Assembly: GCA_039720395.1 (NCBI GenBank)
Contig: CM077827.1
Coordinates: forward strand, 10,640,099-10,704,098
Direction of reading: 5' to 3'
DNA from: Liquidambar formosana
Lineage: Eukaryota; Streptophyta; Magnoliopsida; Saxifragales; Altingiaceae
Length of the DNA stretch: 64,000 nucleotides
Shown here piece after piece: positions 11,101 to 19,720 of this stretch. Each line of letters starts with the position of its first letter. Positions within the stretch are counted from its first letter, which is position 1. The translations under genes and the position numbers were made by a program. The notes beneath the pieces are model-generated. The model searched no databases, was not told the origin of the DNA, and saw nothing but the letters and a program-made list of their open reading frames with translations.

Positions 11101-12890
11101 GCTATACCAAGTTCAGTTCGATTCCAGTTCCAAAAACTGTAGAACCAACTAATTCTGTTCGGTTCTCGGTTCAGGAGTGATTTTGAATCGAACCAAGAAT
11201 GGAACTGATGAGAATCGATGTGTTAAATATATATTATTTTCATATATATTTTGGCACATTTTCTATTATAGTTGGTTAACCCTTTAAAAAAAAAAGAAAA
11301 GAAAAAAACACCTTTACTCTCACCCTTGTTACACCAAAAAGCGGGGTTGTTAGTTTGCACCTTCCATGCGTGTCTATTCATTCCAGTTGGCTGGAATTCT
11401 TGTCCATTTTTTTCAGAAGTGCCAAATCTCAAGCTGCTCAAACTTGTCCATTAGCTGATTTGCAATTGTTAGAAAAGAGCATATGGGGCATTTTTGTTAT
11501 GTTGTGGTGGCTAATTTTTGGTTGGTTTGAATTTTTGCCTTTACCATATTTTATTGTTAAATATTCTCTTGACAGATGTTGGATACACTATTAACCCATA
11601 GAGTAGATTGTTAACTATTTGAGACTACTTGTTTCAATGGCTGATTTTTCTGCCTGTAGCCTTATGTGCATGATGAATATGGTGTACATAGTATTGTGTC
11701 ACATTATTATGGCTACACTAGTTACTGGTTATATACTAGTAACGTCTTGTACATTGTGAAATAATTCAAGAGAATTCCAAATGGAGAAATAAATGTGATG
11801 AGTCCCTAAAATCTCTCCTCACCTAAGTTATTTTGTCAATGCCAAAGGGGTTCTCCTGACCTAAGTTATTAAACACCGTCAAACCTGAGAGCCGAAATTC
11901 AACCAACCCATTTTTTGTTCAGTTTGGTTCCAGGGTATGTTCGTTTCAATTATGGTTCCGAATTTTTCAGAACTGACCTAGGTCGGTTTGGTTCCACTTC
12001 AGCCTACAAACGAACAGAGTTGCACCCCTAATATTAAACACACACACACAAAGACACACATATACGAGGTGAGACCCAATATATGGTAGGTTCAAACCGG
12101 TCCAACACTCCATCATCATCTAAATGACATACCAATATATTTCACACACGTGATTTTAAGAACCCTAATTTGAAAATTGAACAGCATATTCCATTCTATA
12201 GGAAATCAACTCCTTTGGGATTTGGACGACTGAAGAAAAAGAAAAGTCATTTGGCCATGTGAATGATGCATACAAAAAATATATATATATATAAACTAAC
12301 TACTAAGGTTAATGAAATGAAATTTAAACATACACCGGTAGTTATTGCATAGACTCTTGATGTCAGAAACAAACAAATTGATCAAAACCCGTAATATTCT
12401 GTTTGGTTAACGAGAAACTGAGGAAAATCTTTCAAATGCTGTCTTATTTCGGTTTTATAAAATAGAAAAATTCAGCCAGACAAGGCGCCCTGAGGCCTGA
12501 ACACAATTGAAAGGAGGTTCTTATTCTCTCGGTTCCCGAACAACCAAAAAACGACAATAATAATAAAATTGAAAGCTTCGTTTTCTTCACTTTTTCCAAC
12601 ATTTTCTCAACAACCAAACGGAGCATAAGGAAATGAACAATCATAAAATTCAAAATCAAAAGAACATGATAAGATAGGAATTGAAAGGTAGGTTCCAATT
12701 AGAGTACAAGAAGAAGCATATATATATATATATAGTAATATAGATATAGATATATACCTGCGCAGGACATGTAAGAGATAGCAGCGTAGGCGCCTCTTTT
12801 GGTCATTGCGGATCCCTTGAAGAGTTTTTCATCGCCCCTTGAAGGATCGGATACAGGTAATACCAGATTCTTCGACGAACTCGACGCCAT
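1990..12890 (-). CDS. UGNT1-like: UDP-sugar transporter gene, UGNT1-like, 5' part (exons 1-2; 3' end missing)
   Basis: Partial gene, coding exons 12758-12890 and 1990-2066. The first 70 residues start MASSSSKNLV and include KLFKGSAMTKRGAYAAISYM, then FNKAALSSYNFPC and ITLFQ. This resembles the N-terminus of Arabidopsis-type UGNT1, a Golgi nucleotide-sugar transporter of the NST/drug-metabolite transporter family that imports UDP-GlcNAc/UDP-GalNAc. The segment after SYMSCA is the expected first membrane helix. The family is about 340 residues, so roughly four fifths of the protein lies beyond the window. Intron 1 is 10691 bp (2067-12757), with donor GTATAT and acceptor TTTTGCAG; the phase-1 split codon GTA (Val) is restored across it. 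Both exons are free of stops. The match is from memory of the family, so another member of the same clade is possible. Confidence 0.8.
2464..2683 (-). mobile_element. 5'-truncated LINE 3' end in intron 1
   Basis: A 12-bp direct repeat, TTATTGGAGTCT, flanks the insert at 2452-2463 and 2684-2695. On the minus strand the insert reads a short coding tail (FWASVAKAFVGIPLFAIKLD and a few residues to a stop), then an untranslated part with AATAAAATC and an A-rich tail ending at 2464. A long target duplication, an A-rich 3' end and 5' truncation are the marks of a LINE insertion. Confidence 0.75.
2696..3429. other. Intron 1 sequence, nothing recognised
   Basis: AT-rich sequence between the LINE fragment and the Harbinger-like element. 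Short direct repeats around GATATC/ATATTGG flank the LINE insertion on both sides (about 2325-2400 and 2780-2830), suggesting the LINE landed in an older repeat. No coding or RNA feature was seen. Confidence 0.3.
3433..5993. mobile_element. PIF/Harbinger-like non-autonomous element, split by a solo LTR
   Basis: The left end GGGCCTGTTCGG and the inverted right end GGGTGTGTTCTG form imperfect terminal inverted repeats. Both are flanked by TAA (3430-3432 and 5994-5996), the usual Harbinger target. Without the nested 1.66-kb LTR the element is about 0.9 kb and non-coding. The inverted repeat match is short, so the superfamily is probable rather than certain. Confidence 0.5.
3812..5469 (+). mobile_element. 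Solo LTR, family A, copy 1 (1658 bp)
   Basis: It begins TGTTAGGATTATGCCC and ends ACCAACA, flanked by the 5-bp duplication ACAAG (3807-3811 and 5470-5474). No internal retrotransposon domain is present, so the element was reduced to a solo LTR by LTR-LTR recombination. It contains a (CT)n tract (about 5166-5188). It aligns along its whole length with 6741-8401. The family is probably Copia or Gypsy; that cannot be told from the LTR alone. Confidence 0.85.
6741..8401 (+). mobile_element. Solo LTR, family A, copy 2 (1661 bp)
   Basis: It begins TGTTAGTAATACACC and ends CCTTACA, flanked by TGGAC (6736-6740 and 8402-8406). It is colinear with the solo LTR at 3812-5469 but clearly diverged, including a longer (CT)n tract (about 8071-8102). 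The different target duplications show two independent insertions rather than a tandem duplication. Confidence 0.85.
8407..9563. other. Intron 1 sequence with a promoter-like patch
   Basis: No gene is recognised. About 8930-9060 holds repeated AACCATGGTCAAG-type motifs. They are followed by TCTATAAAAGG (about 9069-9079), then a CT-rich stretch, an arrangement seen in plant LTR promoters. No LTR ends or target duplication were found. An open frame at 9348-9551 has no recognisable homology and is not called. Confidence 0.3.
9790..10195. repeat. Degenerate CAC/CAT/ATT trinucleotide tract
   Basis: Interspersed ACC, CAC, CAT and ATT triplets give apparent Thr/His-rich reading frames in more than one phase. 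These frames are by-products of the simple sequence; no codon-level conservation or domain is visible. Confidence 0.7.
10222..10494. mobile_element. Stowaway-like MITE (273 bp) nested in the hAT-like element
   Basis: The ends CTCGCCTCCGTCCCTACAAA and, inverted, CTCCCTCTGTTCCACAAA are flanked by TA on both sides (10220-10221 and 10495-10496), as in Tc1/mariner Stowaway elements. The interior aligns in inverted orientation with about 18165-18440, a second family member. Confidence 0.7.
11032..12030. mobile_element. Probable hAT-type MITE with long inverted ends
   Basis: The left end starts GGGGTGAAACTTGGG and the inverted right end starts GGGGTGCAACTCTG. Both ends then continue with AACCAAACCGA-type sequence over about 150 bp in opposite orientation. 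No target duplication was found, so the exact boundaries are open. It lies in intron 1 of the transporter gene. Confidence 0.5.
12031..12757. other. 5' end of intron 1 of the UGNT1-like gene
   Basis: No element or exon is recognised apart from short CA and TA microsatellites (about 12038-12064 and 12275-12292). A (TA)n/GATA tract (about 12719-12755) lies directly beside the exon 1 donor site. Confidence 0.4.
12758..12890 (-). other. UGNT1-like: Exon 1 of the UGNT1-like gene
   Basis: It has 133 coding nt: 44 codons plus the first base of a split Val codon. The start at 12890 was chosen because the family N-terminus begins MAS followed by a short soluble tail and KLFKGSAMT. An in-frame ATG further upstream (13034) would add an Arg/Glu repeat encoded by the GA microsatellite and is unlikely. 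The donor is CGCAG followed by GTATAT. Confidence 0.85.
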
Positions 12891-12905
12891 CGGAGATATC
12901 TCAGA

Positions 12906-12943
<38 letters not shown>

Positions 12944-13040
12944 GTGCTTCTCTCCCTCCATTGGCTATTTCGGACAAGTCAACGTAATACAACTCGAGTC
13001 CGGTGCTCCTCGCCGGGGGCGAGGAACTCGTCAAGGTGAG
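12891..13040 (-). promoter_or_regulatory. 5' UTR/promoter-proximal region of the UGNT1-like gene with GA repeat
   Basis: Upstream of the chosen start, the minus strand carries a (GA)n microsatellite (about 12908-12939) and then a GC-richer segment, which is typical of plant 5' UTRs. No convincing TATA box was seen. Two MITEs begin about 220 bp upstream of the start codon. Confidence 0.4.
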
Positions 13041-13109
13041 CTACAACTCAAACGGGGATTGGGCCGGGCCGATAGGTGGCCTTGTAGTCTTTGTGTTCAT
13101 TATGTTCAC

Positions 13110-13511
13110 GGGAACGGCTATTGTAACCCCCCATTCTTATCACCCCACCCCTCATCCTTTAGGTTTTTAAGATTTTATGTAAAATATAAGATGTTTTTTA
13201 TGAAAACTGTCGACGATGTCCACTAGAAAACATCATTTTGAACAACTTTGTAGAAGAAAGTTTTTCCTAAATCTATTGTTTAAATATACTTTTTAGTCAT
13301 TTATAGCCTTTATTTCATTTTTTTGCCAAAAAGTCTATCTAAACGATAGATTTTGGAAAAACTTTCTTCTGCAAAGTTGTTCAAAATGATGTTTTCTAGT
13401 GAACCAAGTGCTTGGTTTTTGTAAAAACCTTTTATATTTTTCATGAAATCTTAAAAACCAAAAGGAAAGGGGTGGGGTTATAAGCAATGGAGGGTTGCAA
13501 TAACCGTTCCC
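13110..13511. mobile_element. Foldback MULE-type MITE, copy 1
   Basis: It starts GGGAACGGCTATTG and ends CAATAACCGTTCCC, flanked by the 9-bp duplication TATGTTCAC (13101-13109 and 13512-13520). The two halves are inverted copies of each other over nearly the whole 402 bp, so a transcript could fold into one long hairpin. A 9-bp target points to a Mutator-derived MITE. It lies about 220 bp upstream of the transporter start codon. Confidence 0.85.
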
Positions 13512-13537
13512 TATGTTCACAAGTACAACTCCATGTT

Positions 13538-13903
13538 GGGAACGGCTATTGCAACCCCCATTTTTATAACCCCACCCTTTTTTTTTAGTTTTTAAAATTT
13601 CATGATCACTTGGTCCACTAGAAAACATCATTTTAAACAACTTTGCAGAACAAAGTTTTTCCAAAATCTATCGTTTAGGTAGACTTTTTGGCAAAAAATG
13701 AAATAAAGGCTATAAATAACTAAAAAGTATATTTAAATGATAGATTTAGGAAAAACTTTCTTTTACAAAGTTGTTCGAAATGATGCTTTCTAATGGATTT
13801 CACGGTCGGTTTTTATAAAAACCTTTTATATTTTGCATAAAAGCTTAAAAACCTAAAGGATGGAGGTGGGTGATAAGAATGGGGTGTTGCAATAGCCGTT
13901 CCC
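13538..13903. mobile_element. Foldback MULE-type MITE, copy 2
   Basis: Same family as 13110-13511, starting GGGAACGGCTATTG and ending CAATAGCCGTTCCC. The flanks CTCCATGTT (13529-13537) and CTCCGTGTT (13904-13912) are a 9-bp duplication with one change. The different target from copy 1 shows a separate insertion only 26 bp away. Confidence 0.85.
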
Positions 13904-14138
13904 CTCCGTGTTTTGAAAATTGGTCTGGGCCATAGTCCCTGTTTGAGATAGATCTTGAGCTTGTTTGACAGCCCACGCCCAAAATCATAAGTCTCCAAAA
14001 ATGATTTGGGTGCCTCCATTTGGCAATTGGCACCCCAAGACTGGATTTTTATCCTCTTCTTCTTCTTCTTCTTCCTTTTTTCTTTTTATATTTTACTTTT
14101 TTTAATTTTTAATTTTTAATTTTTTAATTATTTTAATT

Positions 14139-14290
14139 TATGGAAAAGTATAAAATGTTTTCATGAAAATTGACTATACTATTCACTAAAAAACATCATT
14201 TTCAACAATTATGTAGAAGAAAGCTTTTTCAAAATCTATCATTTAAGTGAATTTTTTAGTCATTTAATGAAATAGAGATTGTAAATGATG
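14139..14290. repeat. Half copy of the foldback MITE family
   Basis: This segment matches one arm of the two neighbouring foldback MITEs (AAACATCATTTT..AACAA..GTAGAAGAAAG and the following AATCTATC). It lacks both the terminal GGGAACGG end and the second arm. It is probably a truncated relic. Confidence 0.5.
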
Positions 14291-14299
14291 TAATATAGT

Positions 14300-16010
14300 G
14301 GATAAGGTGTCAAAGTGGTAACATACCACTTCCCTTTAACTTCTTCTAAGTTGTATTAACTAGCCTTTTCATGGATATATAAGAGATATATAAATGCATG
14401 CTGATGTAAGTAGGGAGGGGGAAATTTCATAGGTCCACTCATCGATACAACTGAATAGAAATAATGAAGTAACACATAAAACTGACAGACACACTACACT
14501 AGAAAACTTTTAGAAACATTGGAACTTGAACATTTTCATAAACTCATTTATGATTCTCCCTCTGTTCCTTAAAAATTGTCCTCACTTTCATTTTGGTTGT
14601 TCCAAAAGTTTTGTCCTAATCAAAAAATCAATCACTCAGCTTTAATTGATATCCCAAAATACCATTTTCGAAAGCTATAAATATCACAATAAAATTCAGC
14701 AATACCTTTAGCTATTGTACGTAAAATTAAAATATCATAACAAATAAATGCGTGTGAATGAATTAAATACACTTTCCTAAAGAAAAATATGTTTTTTCAC
14801 AGGGCACAGTCTTTAGAGGGGTGCACGTAAACGTAAAACAAAACCAAATCGTGATGTTTGTGCGCGGTACCCCAACTCCTCAGCAGCAAATTGACCTGTT
14901 CTGGCTGGTTGTGTGCAAGGAATTAAACGAACTAATGATGAAAGTGTTCTAATAATGAACTCATTCAAAGAACAATCGACTAGCTGATATGATCTAGCTC
15001 GCTCAAAACTCTTGATTCAACTAGTAAATCTAACAAAACTCCGAAGAGATCCATGAAATGGTAGACTTAGTTTCACCTGATGTACATTTCTCGACACACA
15101 GCACAAGGCATATGAAGCTCGTCGGTTGAGGAGGCATCATGGCCACCTTAGATGCTCATTTAATTTATCTGATCCATGCATGATGACAAACTTGTCGCAT
15201 TGAGAATCCATACCAGCAAGCCATCTCGATGCAAAAAAATAAAATAAAAATGTACTAATAGATGATCAGTGAGTACCCCTCCTCCCCCCACGTGTGTTCC
15301 ACACGTAATCACTTAGTATGGAGATTCAGGGACAGAATCCATCAATGTCCCAAACACAAAGAGATGGGTTAGAGTGCTGAGAGTGAGTGTGTCATATATC
15401 TTTGAGTGAAGGAGACATGAGAGTGCAAATCCCTTGAATAGAACTAGTATGGGTCTCAATCCAGTAAGAATTCTTCTTATCTTGAAGAGCCTTTAAAGAG
15501 CTGCTCTTGGTTGGGGATGCTTTGATACCTATATGGGGGACCTCTTTGGGAGATAAGAACATGCATGCTTTTTGACCACAAAATTAATTAAAGGCACCCC
15601 ACTTGCCTTCAATGGACCGGCGGCCTACCATTTTTTTCCAAAGGTGGCAATGACATAGCCCAAATTGGATCATAGTTGATTGGAGAGGATTATTAGCAAC
15701 TAGCAAAGGCTATTGTTATTTATTCTACTTGTCTAAAAGATGGCAATGCTATACAAACAAGTTTTTTAGTAATCCTATTTTCCTACTCCATGACTAGGAT
15801 ATTTTCTACAAAATCCCTGTCATTTTTCATCAACAAAATGACCAATCATGGCCACATTTATTCACTAGTGCTACCAATTAACGTAGTAAAAAGTTGAATT
15901 GAAGTATGAAAAAAGAAGAGTAGCATCTTCTCCTCCTAATAAAATTTAGATGGCCGGAACGATTCATTATGAACCCATCGGGTTGGTATATGTGGAGGTA
16001 AGTTTTAGTG
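14300..16010. other. Intergenic sequence, nothing certain
   Basis: No gene is recognised. About 14556-14600 resembles a Stowaway left end (CTCCCTCTGTTCC), but no matching right end was found. The rest has no repeats or open frames of note. It lies between the divergent transporter and Aux/IAA genes. Confidence 0.3.
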
Positions 16011-16019
16011 GGTGTTAAT

Positions 16020-16737
16020 TAGTAACGGGTGCTTGCGGGTTGAGTTGAATTAGATTTAGGGCTTACCCACAATCCACCTACGGACTATTGGGTGAATATA
16101 ATTCTCATCTAGTGCTTTTGCCCACATGATCGGGTGGTTTTAATCCACACACTACTTCAGATTGACGGGTGGGTTGTGGGTGGATTGGTGGATTATGCTT
16201 TAGTTGAGTCTTGCTTTATTTTTTTAAATTTGTCCATTCTATTTTGAACAAGTGAGCCTTTCAATCATATATAATTGTAGTATTTCAATTATATATATTA
16301 TTTTGGTAAAAGCATGTCACACAAGATAATAATTAACTTGGAAAAAATATAAAATTAAAAAAGCATAAAATTAGAAACAAAAAGATACAACCTCGAACAA
16401 TATACAAAAAATTGATTTAGTATGATTACATCTAATTATATGCTACTAAAGATCATAAATAATATGATCCAAAAGACTATTTATCACATTAATTATAAGG
16501 GAGCAGAAAAAGAAAAGAGAGTCAGTATATAATTTTATCAAGTATTGAAATACATGCGGGCGGGCGGGTTAAGGTTAGATTTTTTTTCCAGAACTGCCAA
16601 CTACCCACCAAACCACGAAAAAGTGAAATCTTAAACCATTACCCTCTCATCCCATCAGTTGAATCCACCCATACGTCATTGGGTGAGATCGGATTGGACG
16701 GATTTGTCGGATCATATGGGTCTATGAACACCCCTTA
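16020..16737. repeat. ~0.7-kb inverted-ended repeat, copy 1
   Basis: It aligns with 32288-32984 and 57136-57868. Shared landmarks are GGGTGGTTT..CCCACAC, GATTGACGGGTGGGTTG, ACAATATGC..AAAATTGATTTAG and the GGGTCTATGA end. Ends of the family read AGGGTGCTCATAG and its inverse. This copy is the most diverged. The shape suggests a non-autonomous DNA element; no clear target duplication was found. Confidence 0.5.
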
Positions 16738-16739
16738 AA

Positions 16740-18160
16740 AAAAAATTAGTAAAAGTTTGGAGTGAAATAAGGCCATACAATGTAAAATGATGAGTAACAT
16801 CTCGCCACTCCTACAGTTTTTTGTCCTCAATTTGGTGGCATGGTCATTGCAATGACAAATTATCAGTCTAACCGAGCTAAAAAAATTATTGCCTTACTCC
16901 ATGCAAACTCAATGCCATAATCAAACAAGTCTAGTTATCATGATGGTCCGTCGTCATGCAAAAGTTTTTGCATGTACTGATATTAAATAATAGATATGTG
17001 GCCACACATAACTAAAATTAATGTGGCCAAGTTATAGTTATGTCTAAATATTAATTTATCATCACTTTTACAATAATGTGTTGTCATGTAAACATTTTTC
17101 TAGTTATTTTGAAAATAAATGGGTTTGGTGGGTTGAATATTGCCATCCCTAGCTTAATTAATTAATCCTCCATGGTTTGAAACTAGCTTGTAAAGAATGA
17201 CTAGTGGCCAGTGACAACAACCACTCAATCTCTACCCCATGTGGGTGCATGCCTAAGTGGTGGAGCTTCCTCTACAATTATTCTCCTTTCCACTTGGGTG
17301 TGTAAACCTAAGTTTGATTCGACTCCCTGTATGTACTTGATGAACTCTACAACTCGACATTGTCCAAATGGAGTCAGGATTCCAAGCCCCTGAGCTGGAA
17401 ATGAGTGTGAATTTACAGGGTGCCAGCCAAGGAGACAGTAAATCATATATATATATATATATTGGTCCTATTCATATGGGTGTTTCCACCACAGGGGCGG
17501 GATCCAGCCAGGATGGATGGGACCAATCAGAGTCAAAACATTGATGGCTGGTTTGAATATGTGTCGAACCACACCAACCCCTGCTGGCTAATTTCAGGAC
17601 TAACATGTCGCTGCGCGTGCTGCGTTGTCACGTGAACTACACAAGCATGCTCCAAACCAATATTTCAGCACTGACTCCATGGAATAATATTGTAACCCTA
17701 CACTTACTATATATTTGTGACATCTCAAAACATGCACCAAGCGTATAATACGTTGTTGGTTCCTTTGTCTAGGATCATTCCCCTTCCTTTTTCTCTCTCT
17801 TTGATTATTGGGCCTTGAAGTGTGGAACTCAAAGTCCGGCAAAAAGAATCATCATTATTATAATCAAGAAAATCAAGGGTGTTTAGAATCGAAATTATTG
17901 CAAGGAAGAAGATCAAAATTGTTTTTGTCCCATGATTTTTTTTTTTTTTTTTGGGGGGTTTGTCAATCATGGAGTGGGTGCATCATGATACGTTTGACGC
18001 CGGTCGACCGACATGTTAGGCAGGTTGGAAGATAAATTACTCGACCATGAATGCCAATTATTATTATTATATTAAAACAGTACTTGGTTAAACTTTTTTG
18101 TTTTTATTTTAAGTAAAGGTTAGGTTCCCCTCACGGCCCACCCCACATTACTACTAAGAA
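16740..18160. other. Intergenic sequence upstream of the Aux/IAA gene
   Basis: No gene is recognised. A (TA)n microsatellite lies at about 17446-17462 and homopolymer T/G runs at about 17937-17958. CACGTG (G-box core) occurs at about 17629-17634, roughly 2.1 kb upstream of the Aux/IAA start, too far to be called functional. Confidence 0.3.
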
Positions 18161-18164
18161 ATCT

Positions 18165-18440
18165 TTTTCCTCTGCTCGATTCCACAAAGATAAATTAAGT
18201 TTGATAAAACACATAATTTAAGAAAAATTATAATTATAGTGACTTGTCATTTTTTAATTTTCATATTTCCAAAAATACCCTCTTTTAATTGATATTGAGT
18301 TTTGTGTTAAAAGTAATTATTGAAATAACATAGGATAATATATATGAAAATATGAAAAAATTTATGATTTTATTTTTCAAAGTGAACAAGTATTTTGTAA
18401 CAAAAAATATAACAAAAATGATCTACTTTTGTGGGATAGA
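18165..18440. mobile_element. Stowaway-like MITE, second family member
   Basis: It is inverted relative to 10222-10494 and similar to it: the segments TTGTGTTAAAAGTAATTATTG and TGGGATAGAAAAAG correspond to parts of that MITE. Its ends (GATTCCACAAAGAT and, inverted, TATCCCACAAAAGT) form imperfect inverted repeats. Exact boundaries are uncertain. Confidence 0.5.
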
Positions 18441-18479
18441 AAAAGTGTTAAATTAAAGAACTAAAAAATTGTTTTTATT

Positions 18480-18640
18480 AAGCACTTGGGATTGCCCATA
18501 TGGGATTAGTTGAACAATTAGGCTCTAGGTTCGACCTAGTGTGCTCGCAAAGGTTTTCGTTTCAACTCTATTTGTAGTAATTATTACCTTTGTGGATATA
18601 AAGTATTTCACACTGGACCGTTAGAAAAAATTAATTTAAG
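18480..18640 (+). repeat. Possible SINE-like sequence
   Basis: A GGTTCGACC motif (about 18529-18537) resembles an RNA polymerase III B box. It is preceded by GGATTAGTTGAAC, which could be a weak A box. Spacing is a little short and no target duplication or A-tail is clear, so this is a weak call. Confidence 0.2.
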
Positions 18641-19434
18641 TTGGAATCTCAACAGAAGTGAGTAAAGCTTGAGATATTTGAAACTTTAAAAATAAAAAAA
18701 TAAAAAAAATAAAGAAGAGAGAGAGCTTGGGGTTATTAATGGCAAGGTAGTTTATAATAATTCTGTACCATGTAGGAGAGTTAAGTCTATTTTAGTTTAA
18801 ACATGTTCACATAATAATGATCTGTGACTATTTCTGAATGATGTGTTAGGTGTTATTATTTCTGCATCTATACTGAAAGGATTAAATCACCATCCAAGAA
18901 TTTCAAACATAAATGTAATAAGTAGCCAAGCCTGGTGATCTAACTTATCAGCTTAAATTTTTGACAAATCAAACAGTTCAATTCTTAGTAGACAGTAATT
19001 AAAAGGGAAAATGATCCTACTCCCGTTTCGGCTCATTTGATTGGCTAGTACAGTTTTAACTGCAAGACTAGCAATCTAGCACTAGTACTCCACCATGGTG
19101 TACGTTTTTATCAACATCCTATGATGGCCTTGATAATTACGTTGATATTTTTTTTTTAGTAGGATTAGCACTGAGCAGTATTTTCAACTCCATGAGAAAT
19201 CCAAGCTTCAAACTGATTTTTTAATTTATATTTCTCAAGTGGCCCCTAAAAGGTTAGGGAGTGAACCAGCCTGGTCCACCATCCACTGCCCGAAATTCCC
19301 AAACAGGCCTAACTGATCTTCTAACTAATACTAAAATTGAGCAATTTTGGTTAGTCAATTACTATCTTAATTAAACACGGAACCATTAGTCAGAGAGAGA
19401 AGGCCGGTGTTTGGTGGAGTGTGTGGGGCCACAA

Positions 19435-19440
19435 GAGACA
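19435..19440 (+). promoter_or_regulatory. Possible auxin response element upstream of the Aux/IAA gene
   Basis: GAGACA is the inverse of the ARF-binding motif TGTCTC. It lies about 165 bp upstream of the TATA box and 281 bp upstream of the start codon. Many Aux/IAA genes are auxin-induced through such sites, but a single six-base match also occurs by chance. Confidence 0.35.
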
Positions 19441-19600
19441 AGAGGCTTGAGAATTAAGAGAGGCTGGCCTAAGCGGTCCTGCCACGGTGGTGCACTCTTT
19501 CCTCATCTGTCCGAATCATTGCTTCACTTTTTGCCGACCCAACTTCCACTCTGTCCCAAACTTCCTCTCTCTCACAAGACAATGCCCAGTTTCATTCTCG

Positions 19601-19613
19601 CATATATATATAA
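19601..19613 (+). promoter_or_regulatory. TATA box of the Aux/IAA gene
   Basis: CATATATATATAA lies about 110 bp upstream of the ATG, leaving room for a 5' UTR of roughly 75-85 nt. No competing TATA box is nearer to the start codon. Confidence 0.55.
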
Positions 19614-19720
19614 CATGAAAGCACCATCCACTTTCAGCGATATCCCTTGCTTTTCATCTTATATATTCCATATATTCTACTAGTTGAACCTAGCTAGCTT
19701 GTTTCTGCTTGGTATAGGGT

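Noticed and set aside
12891..13034. Upstream in-frame extension of the transporter start with an Arg/Glu repeat
   Set aside because: It is encoded by the GA microsatellite of the 5' UTR; family proteins begin at the downstream Met.
17225..18035. Several open frames of 60-80 codons upstream of IAA29
   Set aside because: Overlap on both strands, no domain, no splice context.
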